The notes under the pieces are model-generated. The model was not told where the DNA came from. It ran no database searches and was given only the letters and a program-made list of their open reading frames with translations. A DNA stretch of 64,000 bases from CAWBLP01 sp963721065 (lineage in GTDB: Bacteria > Pseudomonadota > Alphaproteobacteria > Acetobacterales > Acetobacteraceae), in the NCBI GenBank assembly GCA_963721065.1, contig CAVRHO010000001.1, positions 62,001 through 126,000 on the forward strand, given 5' to 3'. Positions within the stretch are counted from its first letter, which is position 1. Every line of letters starts with the position of its first letter. Of this stretch, positions 45,686-55,518 are shown one piece after another. Made by a program: the position numbers and the translations under genes.

Positions 45686-46540
45686 CTAAGCCATCGAGGC
45701 AAGGGTCGGGCGCGCCGCGGGTGCGCCGGTGCGGCCATACACGCCACGCTCCTCCGGCAGCGGGGCGAAACGGTCGGTGATGCCCAGCACGGTTTCCGCC
45801 CCGCCCAGGTACAGCACGCCGTCGGGCGGCATCTGTGCGGCGATCGCCTCCAGCACCCGGGTCTTGGTCGGCTGGTCGAAATAGATCAGGACGTTGCGGC
45901 AGAACACCACGTCGAAGCGGCCGAGCGGGCGGAGATCGCTCAGCAGGTTGTACTCGCGGAACTGGGGGACCGAGCGCAGCGGTTCGGTGATGCGCCAGCC
46001 GGTGTCCTCCTTGCGGAAGTATTTCATCAGCATCTGCACCGGCAGGCCGCGCTGCACCTCGAACTGGGTGTAGAGGCCGTCGCGCGCGCGGGCGAGCTGG
46101 TCGCGGGCGATGTCGGTGCCCAGGATCTCCACCTTGCGCTGGCCGAGCTGGACCCTGGTTTCCGCCAGGATCATGGCCAGCGAGTAGGCTTCCTGGCCGC
46201 AGGATGCGGCGGCGGACCAGACCCGCAGCGGCGCGCCGGGCGGCCGGGCGGCGTGCAGGCGGGGCAGGGCGCGGCTGCGGAAGTGCTGGAACGGCTTGTC
46301 GTCGCGGAAAAAGAAGCTCTCGTTTGTGGTCATCGCCTCGACCACCTCGCGCGCGATCGCCTCGGCGGCCGGCGAGCGGAGCCGGTCGGCCAGGGCGTTC
46401 AGATCGCGCAGCTTTTCCCGCTTGAGAATGGCGGCGAGACGGGTTTCCAGCAGGTAGGTCTTGTCCCGGCCGATCACCAGGCCGGACCGGGCCTTCAACA
46501 GGGCGGCGAGGCTGTCGAAGGAACTGGGGGACAGGCTCAT
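45686..46540 (-). CDS. cheR: Chemotaxis protein methyltransferase CheR
   Basis: 284 residues. All-alpha N-terminus, then the SAM-binding domain: MTTNESFFFRDD, RVWSAAASCGQEAYSLAM (SAM site), ILGTDIARDQLARAR, and FDVVFCRNVLIYFD. Methylates chemoreceptor glutamates. Last gene of the che operon; the start at 46540 follows the cheB stop by 43 bases. The open frame extends further upstream, but that part is a shadow of cheB. Confidence 0.93.
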   Translation of the reverse strand: MSLSPSSFDSLAALLKARSGLVIGRDKTYLLETRLAAILKREKLRDLNALADRLRSPAAEAIAREVVEAMTTNESFFFRDDKPFQHFRSRALPRLHAARPPGAPLRVWSAAASCGQEAYSLAMILAETRVQLGQRKVEILGTDIARDQLARARDGLYTQFEVQRGLPVQMLMKYFRKEDTGWRITEPLRSVPQFREYNLLSDLRPLGRFDVVFCRNVLIYFDQPTKTRVLEAIAAQMPPDGVLYLGGAETVLGITDRFAPLPEERGVYGRTGAPAARPTLASMA

Positions 46541-46583
46541 GGGGTGGATCCTGTCCGATGGGCGGCCTGTGGGAATGTCGCGC

Positions 46584-47665
46584 TCATGACCGGGCACCCC
46601 GCAGCAGGTCCACCAGCTTGGGCGCCAGCCGGGGCAGCGGCAGGACGGCGTGGCACAGCCCGGCCTGGGCAATCGCACCCGGCATGCCCCAGACCACGCT
46701 GGTGGCCTCATCCTGCGCCACGGCGGCGCCGCCCGCCTGTACCACCGCGCGGGTGCCCGCCAGGCCGTCATGGCCCATGCCGGTCAGCATCGCCACCAGC
46801 ACCCGTCCGTCGCAGGCCGCCGCGGCGCTGCGCAGCATCGGATCGACCGAGGGGCGGCAGAAATTCTCCGGCGGCGAGTCGGACAGGCGCACATGCATCG
46901 CGCCGCGTGCGCCCTCGACCAGCAGATGGCGGTCGCCCGGCGCCAGATAGATCCGCCCGGCCTGCAGGGGCTCGCCGTTCTTTGCCTCGGCACAGGGCAT
47001 GCCGCCCAGCCTGTTCAGGTGTTCGGCCAGGATCGGCGTGAAGGTCGCGGGCATGTGCTGGGTCAGAACCACCGGCACGCTCACCGCGCGGCCCAGCCCC
47101 TGGACCAGCGTGAACAGCGCCTGTGGCCCGCCGGTGGAACTGCCGACCGCGAGCAGCCGGGCCGACAGGGCCGCCGCCGGACGCAGGGCGAGGCGGGGAC
47201 CGCCCCCCGGGGCGGGCGGCGCAACCGCACGGTGCCGCAGCCGCGCCAGTCCTTTCACCTTCTCCAGCAACTCGCGCCGGAAGCTGTCGTCCGAGACGGT
47301 GCCGATCGAGGAGGGTTTCGGCAGGTAGTCCGCCGCGCCCAGCCGCAGCGCCCGCAGCGCGATGTCCGCGCCGCGCGTGGTCAGCGTGGAGGCCATCACC
47401 ACCCGCAGGCCGGGATCGGCACGCAGCAGCAGCGGCAGGGCCGTCATGCCGTCCATCACCGGCATTTCGATATCCAGCACCACCACATCCGGCCGGCTGC
47501 GCTTCAACTCGTCCAGCGCCGCCTGGCCGTTGCTGACGCGGGCGACCACTTCCACCGCGGGATCGGCCTGCAGCATGCGGCTGATCGCACCGCGGATCAC
47601 CATGGAGTCGTCGCACACCATCACCCGGGCTCGGCCGCCCGGTGCGGCAGAGCGCAGGGCGGCGC

Positions 47666-47669
<4 letters not shown>
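46584..47669 (-). CDS. cheB: Chemotaxis response regulator/methylesterase CheB
   Basis: 361 residues. Receiver domain (VMVCDDSMVIRGAISRML; phospho-Asp in VVLDIEMPVMDG; Lys in YLPKPS), linker, then the methylesterase domain with Ser in AVGSSTGGPQAL, His in TQHMP and Asp in LTGMGHDGL. Removes methyl groups from receptors when phosphorylated. Overlaps the cheY stop by 4 bases (ATGA). Confidence 0.94.
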
Positions 47670-48034
<365 letters not shown>

Positions 48035-48043
48035 GATGCGGCC

Positions 48044-48517
48044 TCAGTCCGTCCTGCCCACCGCCAGCAGCCGGCCGACATCCAGAACCACCAGCAGCTT
48101 GCCGTCCAACCGGAAGATGCCGGTGCTGAAGGCGGCCCACTCCGGCGGCAGCGTCGGCGGATTGCGTTCGAACGCATTGGCACGCAGTGTCATCACCTCT
48201 GACACCTGGTCCACCAGCAGCGCGTAGAGCTCGCCGCCCTGTTCCGCCACCACCGACATGCGCGGCTGCCCGGCCGGGGCAGGGGGCAGTTGCAGGCGCC
48301 GGCGGAGGTCGATCGCCGTGACGATGCGGCCGCGCAGGTTCAGGCTGCCGGCGATTTCCGGCGGCGCGAGCGGAATACGGGTGATCGCCTGCTCACTGAG
48401 AATGTCGCGCACGCCCTGCACAGGCACGCCGCAGAGCTGGTCGGCCAGGGTCAGGGTCACGAACACCTGCTCGTCATCGGCAGTCGTATCGGGGCGATCC
48501 AGGACGTCGAGCGTCAT
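48044..48517 (-). CDS. cheW: CheW-type adaptor
   Basis: 157 residues, a single CheW domain (LADQLCGVPVQGVRDIL, GSLNLRGRIVTAIDLRRRL, ALLVDQVSEVMTL). Couples receptors to CheA. It lies between cheA and cheY in the operon, 180 bases after cheA. Confidence 0.92.
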   Translation of the reverse strand: MTLDVLDRPDTTADDEQVFVTLTLADQLCGVPVQGVRDILSEQAITRIPLAPPEIAGSLNLRGRIVTAIDLRRRLQLPPAPAGQPRMSVVAEQGGELYALLVDQVSEVMTLRANAFERNPPTLPPEWAAFSTGIFRLDGKLLVVLDVGRLLAVGRTD

Positions 48518-48697
48518 AGGAGGTTTCCTCGAGCCAGGGAGAAGCTTGCCTTCCGGGATGGGGGCAGAAATACGGCGATTCGGATCGGTGGCGCGGGCGC
48601 GTCGCGGGTTGGGTCGCCGGGGCCGTTGCTGCGGCCGACCTAGCCGCCGCCGGGCCCTGCGAAACGCATGGCGGAGACGGCTTGCGGCGCTGACGCA

Positions 48698-51436
48698 TCA
48701 TCCGGTCGTCACCGGTTCGGCCAGGCATTCCTGCAGGCTGGCCAGCAGCGCATCGCGCTGGAACTTCGCGACGTAGTCGGTGAAGCCGGCATCGCGCCCT
48801 GCCTCCACGTCGCGCGGTTCGGCATGGGCCGACAGCGCGATCATGGGCAGCGCCGCCCAGGGACCGGATTCGCGCACCGTGCGGGCGAAGGCCAGGCCGT
48901 CCATTTCCGGCATCTCGATGTCCGAGACGATCGCGTCGAACATCACGCCGGCGTCGCGCAGGCGGAGTGCCGCCATGGCGTTCGGCGCCGCGGTCACGCG
49001 AAAGCCGGCGGCGCCCAGGGTCGGTGCCAGCAGTTGGCGGAAGAAGTCGCTGTCCTCCACCACCAGTACCCGCCGCGCGCCGGTGGACCCGCCGCTGTGC
49101 GGCGCATTGCGGAACCAGTCGTGCCAGGCCTGGGTCAGCCAGTAGCCGGTATCGATCACGTCGGTGGCCTGGCCGGCGATCACCGCGGTGCCCAGCAGGC
49201 CGGGGCGGGCGCCGGACAGCTCGATATCCAGCCGGTCCTCCACCACATCGACGATCTCGTCCACGATCAGGCCCATGCTGCGGTCGCGGTCGGCGAACAC
49301 CAGCACCGGGTGGTGCGACCGCTCGGGGTCGAACTGGCCGGACAGCGGCACCAGCGGCATCAGCTTGCCGCGGTACTGGGTCACCGGCGCGCCGCTGGAG
49401 ATCTCGATCCTGTCGCGCGCGATATCCTCCAGCCGTGCGACCAGGCCCAGCGGCACGGCCATGGTCTGCTGATCGCCGGCGCGGAACAGCAGCATGGCGT
49501 TGCGCTCGCCGGACCGCAGCGCGTCCAGCGGGGAGGCCACCGCGGTTCGGCTCTCGCTGCCGGCGCCGACGCCGGTGGCGCGGGCAATGCCGTTCGGATC
49601 GAGGATCATGATCACCGACCCGTCGCCCAGGATGGTGTTGCCGCTGAACATGGTGATGTCGCGCAGGATCGGGGCGACCGGCTTCACCACGATCTCCTCG
49701 GTGTCGAACACGCGATCGACGATGATGCCCAGCATGTTCGCGCCCACCTGGGTGACGACGATGGTGGCGTCGGTATCCGCCTGGTCCGGCGCGTCCAGTG
49801 CCAGCAGCCCGGTCAGGCTGACCAGCGGCAGCAACCGGTCGCGCAGGCGCAGCACCGGCGTGTCGTTGATGTGCTCGATCACCGATTCCGAGTCCTGCGC
49901 CTTTCCCTTGCGGCGACGGGCGCGCACCAGTTCCACCACGCTGATCTGCGGTATGGCGAAGCGCTCGCCGCTGGCCTGGACGATCAGCGCGGAAACGATC
50001 GCCAGGGTCAGCGGGATCTTGATGAAGAAGGTGGTGCCCTGGCCGGGCGTGCTCTTCAGGTCGATGGTGCCGCCGATCTTCTCGATATTGGTCTTCACCA
50101 CGTCCATGCCGACGCCGCGGCCGGACACCGCGGTGACCTTGGCGGCGGTGGAGAAGCCGGCGCGGAAGATGAAGCGCTGCACCTGGCTGTCGGACATGCC
50201 GTTCAGGTCCGCCTCGGTGGCCAGCTTGTTGGCCAGCACCTTGGCGCGGATCCGGTCCACCGGCAGGCCGGCGCCGTCATCGGCGATCTCGATGATGATG
50301 TGGCCGCCTTCGTGGAACGCGTTCAGCGTGATGCGGCCGGTTTCCGGCTTGCCCGCGGTGCGGCGGCGGCCCGGATCCTCCAGGCCGTGATCGGCGCTGT
50401 TGCGCACCATGTGGGTCAGCGGATCCTTGATCAGCTCCAGCACCTGGCGATCCAGCTCGGTGTCGGCGCCGAGCATGGTGAGCTCGATCTTCTTGCCGGT
50501 TTCGCGGGCGAGGTCGCGGACCAGGCGGGGCAGCTTGTTCCAGGCGTTGCCGATCGGCTGCATGCGGGTCTTCATCACCCCCTCCTGCAGGTCGGAGGTG
50601 ATGTGCGACAGGCGCTGCAGCGGCACCGAGAAGCCGCTGTTTTCCTGTGTGCGGGCAAGCTGCAGCAACTGGTTGCGGGTGAGCACCAGCTCGCTGACCA
50701 GGGTCATCAGGTCTTCCAGCACCTCCACGGCGACGCGGATGGTCTGCGACCCGACCGGCGGTGCGTGCGCGGCGGCCGCGGCCGGCGGGGGGGCGCTGGC
50801 CTGGGCGGGTTCGGGCGGTGGCGGCGGCTCCTCCTGGGGCGCTGCCTCGGCCTCGGCCCGCTCGGCTGCGGCTGGTCCGGCAGTGGCTGGTTCCGCCGTG
50901 GCTGGCTCGGCCGTGGGTGGTTCGGTCGTGGTTGGTGCTGGGGCGGCCGGTTCGGGTTCCGGCGCCGCTGCCGTGGCGGCAGTCTCGGCGGGCGCGGGTG
51001 CCTGGGAGGGAGATGGGGCCGGCTCCGACGCCGGCTGGGCTGTCGGCGCGCCCACGGTTTCGCCCGCGGCGACCCGTTCCAGCGTGGAGATCAGTGCCGC
51101 GTCATCGCCGGCCGGCTCGTTTCCCGTGGTGGCGAGTTCGCCGACGATCGCCTTGATGCAGTCCAGCGCGACCAGCACCTGGCTGACCAGGTCGGGGGTG
51201 ACCGCCAGCGTGCGGTCGCGCACCTTGCCCAGCACGCTTTCCGCGGCGTGGGCCACACGCTCCAGCCGCGGCAGGCCCAGGAAGCCGCAGGTGCCCTTGA
51301 TGGTGTGCACCAGGCGGAAGATCTGCGACAGCGTGTCGGCATCGTCCGGCGTGCGCTCCAGCGTCACCAGCGCCAGGTCGAGCTCGGCCAGGCTTTCGTT
51401 GGTTTCGGTCAGGAAATCGGCCAGCAGATCGTCCAT
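48698..51436 (-). CDS. cheA: Hybrid chemotaxis histidine kinase CheA with two CheW domains and a receiver
   Basis: 912 residues from ATG 51436 (GAGGGG upstream; GTG 51442 is possible). Domains: HPt with phospho-His44 (LVHTIKGTCGF); a Pro/Ala/Glu-rich tandem-like linker (~120-215); dimerisation domain (~225); HATPase with DPLTHMVRNSADHGLED; a CheW-like domain (VSALIVQASGERFAIP); then a second CheW-like domain (MLLFRAGDQQTMAVPLGLV); and a C-terminal receiver (RVLVVEDSDFFRQLLAP, phospho-Asp in VSDIEMPEMDG). This CheA-CheW-CheW-REC set is larger than the classical enzyme. It is preceded by a ChpT-like gene. Confidence 0.93.
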   Translation of the reverse strand: MDDLLADFLTETNESLAELDLALVTLERTPDDADTLSQIFRLVHTIKGTCGFLGLPRLERVAHAAESVLGKVRDRTLAVTPDLVSQVLVALDCIKAIVGELATTGNEPAGDDAALISTLERVAAGETVGAPTAQPASEPAPSPSQAPAPAETAATAAAPEPEPAAPAPTTTEPPTAEPATAEPATAGPAAAERAEAEAAPQEEPPPPPEPAQASAPPPAAAAAHAPPVGSQTIRVAVEVLEDLMTLVSELVLTRNQLLQLARTQENSGFSVPLQRLSHITSDLQEGVMKTRMQPIGNAWNKLPRLVRDLARETGKKIELTMLGADTELDRQVLELIKDPLTHMVRNSADHGLEDPGRRRTAGKPETGRITLNAFHEGGHIIIEIADDGAGLPVDRIRAKVLANKLATEADLNGMSDSQVQRFIFRAGFSTAAKVTAVSGRGVGMDVVKTNIEKIGGTIDLKSTPGQGTTFFIKIPLTLAIVSALIVQASGERFAIPQISVVELVRARRRKGKAQDSESVIEHINDTPVLRLRDRLLPLVSLTGLLALDAPDQADTDATIVVTQVGANMLGIIVDRVFDTEEIVVKPVAPILRDITMFSGNTILGDGSVIMILDPNGIARATGVGAGSESRTAVASPLDALRSGERNAMLLFRAGDQQTMAVPLGLVARLEDIARDRIEISSGAPVTQYRGKLMPLVPLSGQFDPERSHHPVLVFADRDRSMGLIVDEIVDVVEDRLDIELSGARPGLLGTAVIAGQATDVIDTGYWLTQAWHDWFRNAPHSGGSTGARRVLVVEDSDFFRQLLAPTLGAAGFRVTAAPNAMAALRLRDAGVMFDAIVSDIEMPEMDGLAFARTVRESGPWAALPMIALSAHAEPRDVEAGRDAGFTDYVAKFQRDALLASLQECLAEPVTTG

Positions 51437-51526
51437 GAGCACCCCCTCGGCGTTCGCGTGTGCGAACGGGGCGATGGTGCACCGGAGAGAACGAAGAAAA
51501 GGTAAACCGCGGCGGATGAATCGTCG

Positions 51527-52174
51527 CTATTTCACCCGCCCGGCGCGACCATCCGCAGCGGCGGCGGCCCCGACTCCACCGCCCCCATCAGCAGCGACAG
51601 GCGGAACCCCATCGAGTCCGCCAGCAGCACCGTCAGCGCCATCTGCACCTTGCGCGGGTCCTCCAGCACGTCCCACGCCTCCGCGGGGCTGGCGATGCAG
51701 GCGGCCAGGCCAACCGGCCAGGTGGCACGCCGCCCGTCCACGGCCAGCACCAGGTCCTCGGGCTCGTCCGGTCAGGCTCGCCTCCCCGCCGATCGGCAGG
51801 GCGTCGGCCCCCAGCAGCAGCAGGTTGACCACCATCCGCGCGGTGGTGGGCGGGAACACGGCGTTGGCCGGCAGGCCCTCCAGGTTCACCGTGCAGCGGT
51901 TCTGCGCCAGGCCGAGCGCCAGGTCGCGCAGCCGGTCCAGGGCAAGGGGCTCCGCTGTGGGGCCCCATGCGACCCGCAGCAGCCGCAGCCGCTGCACCAT
52001 CTGGGACGCCGTTTCGTTCGCCACCGCCAGCGGTTCGGCGGCCCGCTCCGGCTGTTCGAAGGCCAGTTCCAGCAGGCTTTTCAATGCACCGGTGCTGCCG
52101 CTGAAATCATGTGCCATCCGGGCACACAGCAGCTCCGCCACGCGCAAGGCGTCGTCTCGACCGGGCATAATCAC
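51527..52174 (-). CDS. ChpT-like histidine phosphotransferase, frameshifted
   Basis: The N-terminal ~140 residues match histidine phosphotransferases of the ChpT family: LLCARMAHDFSGSTGALKSL holds the phospho-His and the helix of the dimerisation domain. Near 51758 one extra G (accggac for accgac) breaks the frame. The second half continues in the next frame (LVLAVDGRRATWPVGLAACI, MALTVLLADSMGFRLSL) and ends at 51532. The natural protein would be about 214 residues. Sitting before cheA on the same strand, it may pass phosphate in chemotaxis or cell-cycle signalling; in Caulobacter ChpT links CckA to CtrA. The gene end as printed (51527) is the unshifted frame. Confidence 0.72.
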   Translation of the reverse strand: MIMPGRDDALRVAELLCARMAHDFSGSTGALKSLLELAFEQPERAAEPLAVANETASQMVQRLRLLRVAWGPTAEPLALDRLRDLALGLAQNRCTVNLEGLPANAVFPPTTARMVVNLLLLGADALPIGGEASLTGRARGPGAGRGRAACHLAGWPGRLHRQPRGGVGRAGGPAQGADGADGAAGGLDGVPPVAADGGGGVGAAAAADGRAGRVK

Positions 52175-52348
52175 GTCCCCTGGACCGAAGGATTAGCTCC
52201 GGAAGGCCAGATATCCTGTCGCTGTCCCGGGAGTCGAGCGAGATATTACCTGCCGAGCCGCACGACCGGGATGACACACGCATTGTTGGCTTGCGGTAGC
52301 CCGCTCCGCATCGAAGCTGGTGCTGCGCACGCGGGATAGGGGCGGCCC

Positions 52349-53893
52349 ATGAAATTGCTGGCGGTGCACCCAAGCGGCCTGATGTACACCCAGGTTTACC
52401 TGCGGCTGGAGCCGTTGGGTCTCGAACTGATCGCCGCGGCGGCGCGGCAGGCCGGCCATGCGGTGCGCGTGCTCGACCTGCAGGTGGAAACGCATCGCGA
52501 CTTCTACGCCACGCTGCGCCGGTGGCAGCCCGATGCGGTGTGCTTCTCCGGCAACTACCTGGCCAACGTGCCGGAGATCCTGGACCTCTCGCGCGGCGCC
52601 AAGGCGGTGCTGCCCGGCTGCTTCGTGTTCGTCGGCGGCCATAGCGTGAGCTTCATCGCCGCGGAGCTGCTGGCGCACGCCGACGGCGCGATCGACTGTG
52701 TCCTGAAGGGGGAGGCCGAGGCATCCGTCGCCGCGCTGCTGCAGGCCGCCCGGGACGGCGGCCTGGGCGACGTGCCGGGCGTGACCACGCCGGACGGCGA
52801 GGGCCCCCCGCCGCGCTTCGTGGACAACCTGGACACGCTGCGCCCGGCGCGCGACCTGCTGCGCCACCGCCGGCGCTATTTCATCGGCACGCTGGACCCC
52901 TGCGCCTCGATCGAGTTCGCCCGCGGCTGCCCGTGGGACTGCACCTTCTGCAGCGCCTGGACCTTCTACGGCCGCAGCTACCGTACCGCCTCGCCGGAGG
53001 TGGTGGCCGAGGAGGTGGCGCACCTGCACGAGCCGGGCGTGTTCATCGTGGACGACGTGGCCTTCGTGCACCCCGAGCACGGCATGGCGATCGGCGAGGC
53101 CCTGGCCCGGCGCAATGTCCACAAGCAGTACTACCTGGAGACCCGCGCCGACGTCCTGCTGCGCAACCCCGAGGTCTTCCGTTTCTGGCGGCGGCTCGGC
53201 CTGGAATACATGTTCCTCGGCCTGGAGGCGATCGATGCCGAGGGCCTGAAGCGCTATCGCAAGCGGGTCAGCCTGGACCGCAACTTCGAGGCGCTGGAGG
53301 TGGCGCGCTCGCTGGGGATCATGGTGGCGATCAACATCATCGCCGATCCGGACTGGGACCATGAGCGGTTTGCCGCGGTGCGGGCGTGGTGCCTGGAGAT
53401 CCCGGAAATCGTCAATATCAGCATCAACACGCCCTATCCGGGCACCGAGATCTGGCACCGGGAGCAGCGGCGCCTGACCACGCGCGATTACCGGCTGTTC
53501 GACATCCAGCACGCGGTGCTGCCGACGAAACTGCCGCTGGCGGAGTTCTACACGGAGCTGGTGCGCACCCAGCAGGTGCTGAACCGCAAGCATCTGGGGT
53601 GGGGCGCCCTGAAGGATACCGCGGGCACGGCGCTGCGCCTGCTGGCGCACGGCCAGACCAATTTCGTGCGCATGCTGTGGCGCTTCGAATTGGTGTTCAA
53701 TCCGGAGCTGCAACTGGCCGACCACGCCCGCCCGGTGCGGTATCAGATGCGAGCGCCGCCGCCGGCCGAAACCGGCCGGCTCGATCCGAAGCTGCTGTAC
53801 ATACACAGCCCCGCCGGGCGTCGCGGCCGGGCGATCGACGATTCGACCGAGCGGTTCGTGGACGACACGCGCATGGGCCAGTCCGCGGACTGA
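52349..53893 (+). CDS. hpnR: Hopanoid C-3 methylase (B12-binding radical SAM)
   Basis: 514 residues. Cobalamin-binding N-terminal domain (MKLLAVHPSGLMYTQVYLRL onward), then radical SAM with Cys194-x3-Cys198-x2-Cys201 (CPWDCTFC), and a long conserved block (EYMFLGLEAIDAEGLKRYRK, VAINIIADPDWDHERF, NISINTPYPGTEIWH). This arrangement and sequence fit HpnR, which adds a methyl at C-3 of hopanoids in the membrane; 3-methylhopanoids are typical of acetic acid bacteria and methanotrophs. No other hopanoid genes are adjacent. Confidence 0.83.
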   Translation: MKLLAVHPSGLMYTQVYLRLEPLGLELIAAAARQAGHAVRVLDLQVETHRDFYATLRRWQPDAVCFSGNYLANVPEILDLSRGAKAVLPGCFVFVGGHSVSFIAAELLAHADGAIDCVLKGEAEASVAALLQAARDGGLGDVPGVTTPDGEGPPPRFVDNLDTLRPARDLLRHRRRYFIGTLDPCASIEFARGCPWDCTFCSAWTFYGRSYRTASPEVVAEEVAHLHEPGVFIVDDVAFVHPEHGMAIGEALARRNVHKQYYLETRADVLLRNPEVFRFWRRLGLEYMFLGLEAIDAEGLKRYRKRVSLDRNFEALEVARSLGIMVAINIIADPDWDHERFAAVRAWCLEIPEIVNISINTPYPGTEIWHREQRRLTTRDYRLFDIQHAVLPTKLPLAEFYTELVRTQQVLNRKHLGWGALKDTAGTALRLLAHGQTNFVRMLWRFELVFNPELQLADHARPVRYQMRAPPPAETGRLDPKLLYIHSPAGRRGRAIDDSTERFVDDTRMGQSAD

Positions 53894-54096
53894 TACCCAC
53901 CGGCATGGCGCCTGCCCCGCCATCATGCCCGGAAGGCTCCCCCGGGCGCCGAACGCGCCCCGGCCGGCGCGAAACGCCGCAAGGGCAGGGGCGGCCCTTG
54001 AAGACCCGCCCCGGTTGGCGCAAGTGACTCTTTTGTCCCGGGGCGGTTCCGCCGCCACCGCCGCCGCCGGCGGGAGGAGGAGTCAGAGTTCGTACC

Positions 54097-55083
54097 ATGA
54101 TCGACCCATTCGGCCGCAAGATCACCTATCTCCGCGTCTCGGTCACCGACCGCTGCGACCTGCGTTGCGTGTACTGCATGGCGGAGGACATGCACTTCCT
54201 GCCAAAGCGGGAAGTGCTGACCCTGGAGGAGCTCGACCGCATCTGCGCGGCTTTCATCCGCCTGGGCACCAACAAGCTGCGCATCACCGGCGGCGAACCG
54301 CTGGTGCGGCGCGACGTGATGACGCTGTTCCAGCGCCTGGGCGACCGCATCGGCAACGGGCTGAACGAGCTGACGCTGACCACCAACGGCACCCAGTTGG
54401 CGAAGCACGCCGAGGGGCTGTACGCGGCGGGCGTGCGTCGGGTGAACGTGTCGCTGGACACGCTGGACCCGGTAAAGTTCTCCGACATCACCCGCCGCGG
54501 CAATATCGAGGTGGTGCAGGACGGCATCTTCGCCGCCAAGGCCGCCGGGCTGGCGGTGAAGATCAACGCCGTGGCGCTGAAGGGCGTCAACGAGGACGAG
54601 TTCGACGCCATGCTGGCGTGGTGTGGTGAGCACGGCTTCGACCTGTGCCTGATCGAGACCATGCCCCTGGGTGAGATCACCGGCGATCGCACCGAGCAGT
54701 ACCTGCCGCTGTCCATCGTCCGCGGCCGGCTGCGCAAGCGCTGGACCTTGCAGGAGACCGACTACCGCACCGGCGGGCCGGCCCGGTACTTCAACGTGGC
54801 GGAGACCGGCCGGCGCATCGGCTTCATCACACCGATGACCCACAATTTCTGCGAAAGCTGCAACCGGGTGCGGCTGACCTGCACCGGCACGCTGTTCATG
54901 TGCCTGGGACAGGAGGATTCCGCCGATCTGCGCTCGGTGCTGCGTGACGGCGCGACGGACGCCGAGCTGGATGATGCGATCCGGGCGGCGATTGCGCGGA
55001 AGCCGAAGGGGCATGACTTCATCATCGACCGCCGGCACCAGGAGCCCTCGGTCGGGCGGCACATGAGCATGACCGGCGGCTGA
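54097..55083 (+). CDS. moaA: GTP 3',8-cyclase
   Basis: 328 residues, radical SAM. Cys20-x3-Cys24-x2-Cys27 (CDLRCVYC), GGEPLVRRD, and the second cluster NFCESCNRVRLTCTGTLFMC near the C-terminus; ends in Gly-Gly, required for activity in this family. First step of molybdenum cofactor synthesis, making cyclic pyranopterin precursor with MoaC (not in window). Strong GGAGGAGG upstream, rather far (about 17 bases) from the ATG. Confidence 0.95.
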   Translation: MIDPFGRKITYLRVSVTDRCDLRCVYCMAEDMHFLPKREVLTLEELDRICAAFIRLGTNKLRITGGEPLVRRDVMTLFQRLGDRIGNGLNELTLTTNGTQLAKHAEGLYAAGVRRVNVSLDTLDPVKFSDITRRGNIEVVQDGIFAAKAAGLAVKINAVALKGVNEDEFDAMLAWCGEHGFDLCLIETMPLGEITGDRTEQYLPLSIVRGRLRKRWTLQETDYRTGGPARYFNVAETGRRIGFITPMTHNFCESCNRVRLTCTGTLFMCLGQEDSADLRSVLRDGATDAELDDAIRAAIARKPKGHDFIIDRRHQEPSVGRHMSMTGG

Positions 55084-55518
55084 CCGGCCGGACCCGCGTT
55101 GGCGGGGCAGGTCGAGGGGCGCGCCGACAGCGTTGTTGTGAGCGCAGGTCCATACCGGGGGTGGGCGCAGGTCCATACGCGCTGAAGTTTCGGACCTGGC
55201 CGCAGGCAGAACCACCACGTCGTGGCGGGCGAAGGCCCGCCACCCACGAATTCGTCATGCGGACCGCATTGCACGACGGTCACGCCCCGGCAGTCTGTCA
55301 ACGCAGGACAGCCGGGCGGACCCGGAGCGGACTCTCGCAGCGCGCCTCGCAGCCTCCTGGTCGTGTTGACCGTTGCGCGCCGTGGTTGCCGCTGCTCCAG
55401 CGCTGCGGTTATCGTTCACCCAAGGTGCCCCGATGTGCACGACATAGGGGAAATGTCGGCCGATAGCCTTGCGGCGTGAGACATGCGAGGCTCATCGGCA
55501 AAGTGAGGGAGGCACAGC
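55084..55518. other. Intergenic region between moaA and the sulfurtransferase gene
   Basis: 435 bases. It holds the second REP-like hairpin (55220-55245) and ends with GGGAGG before the sulfurtransferase start. Open frames here have no support. Confidence 0.35.
55220..55245. repeat. REP-like hairpin element, copy 2
   Basis: Perfect 9-bp arms GTGGCGGGC (55222-55230) and its complement (55235-55243) with a GAAG loop. It matches 24 of 26 bases of 20855-20880, in the same direction. The consensus resembles REP/RIME-type palindromes of alphaproteobacteria. Confidence 0.65.

Noticed and set aside
48668..51505. Plus-strand frame of 945 codons opposite cheA
   Set aside because: Shadow; Gly/Arg-rich stretch comes from the Pro/Ala-rich cheA linker.
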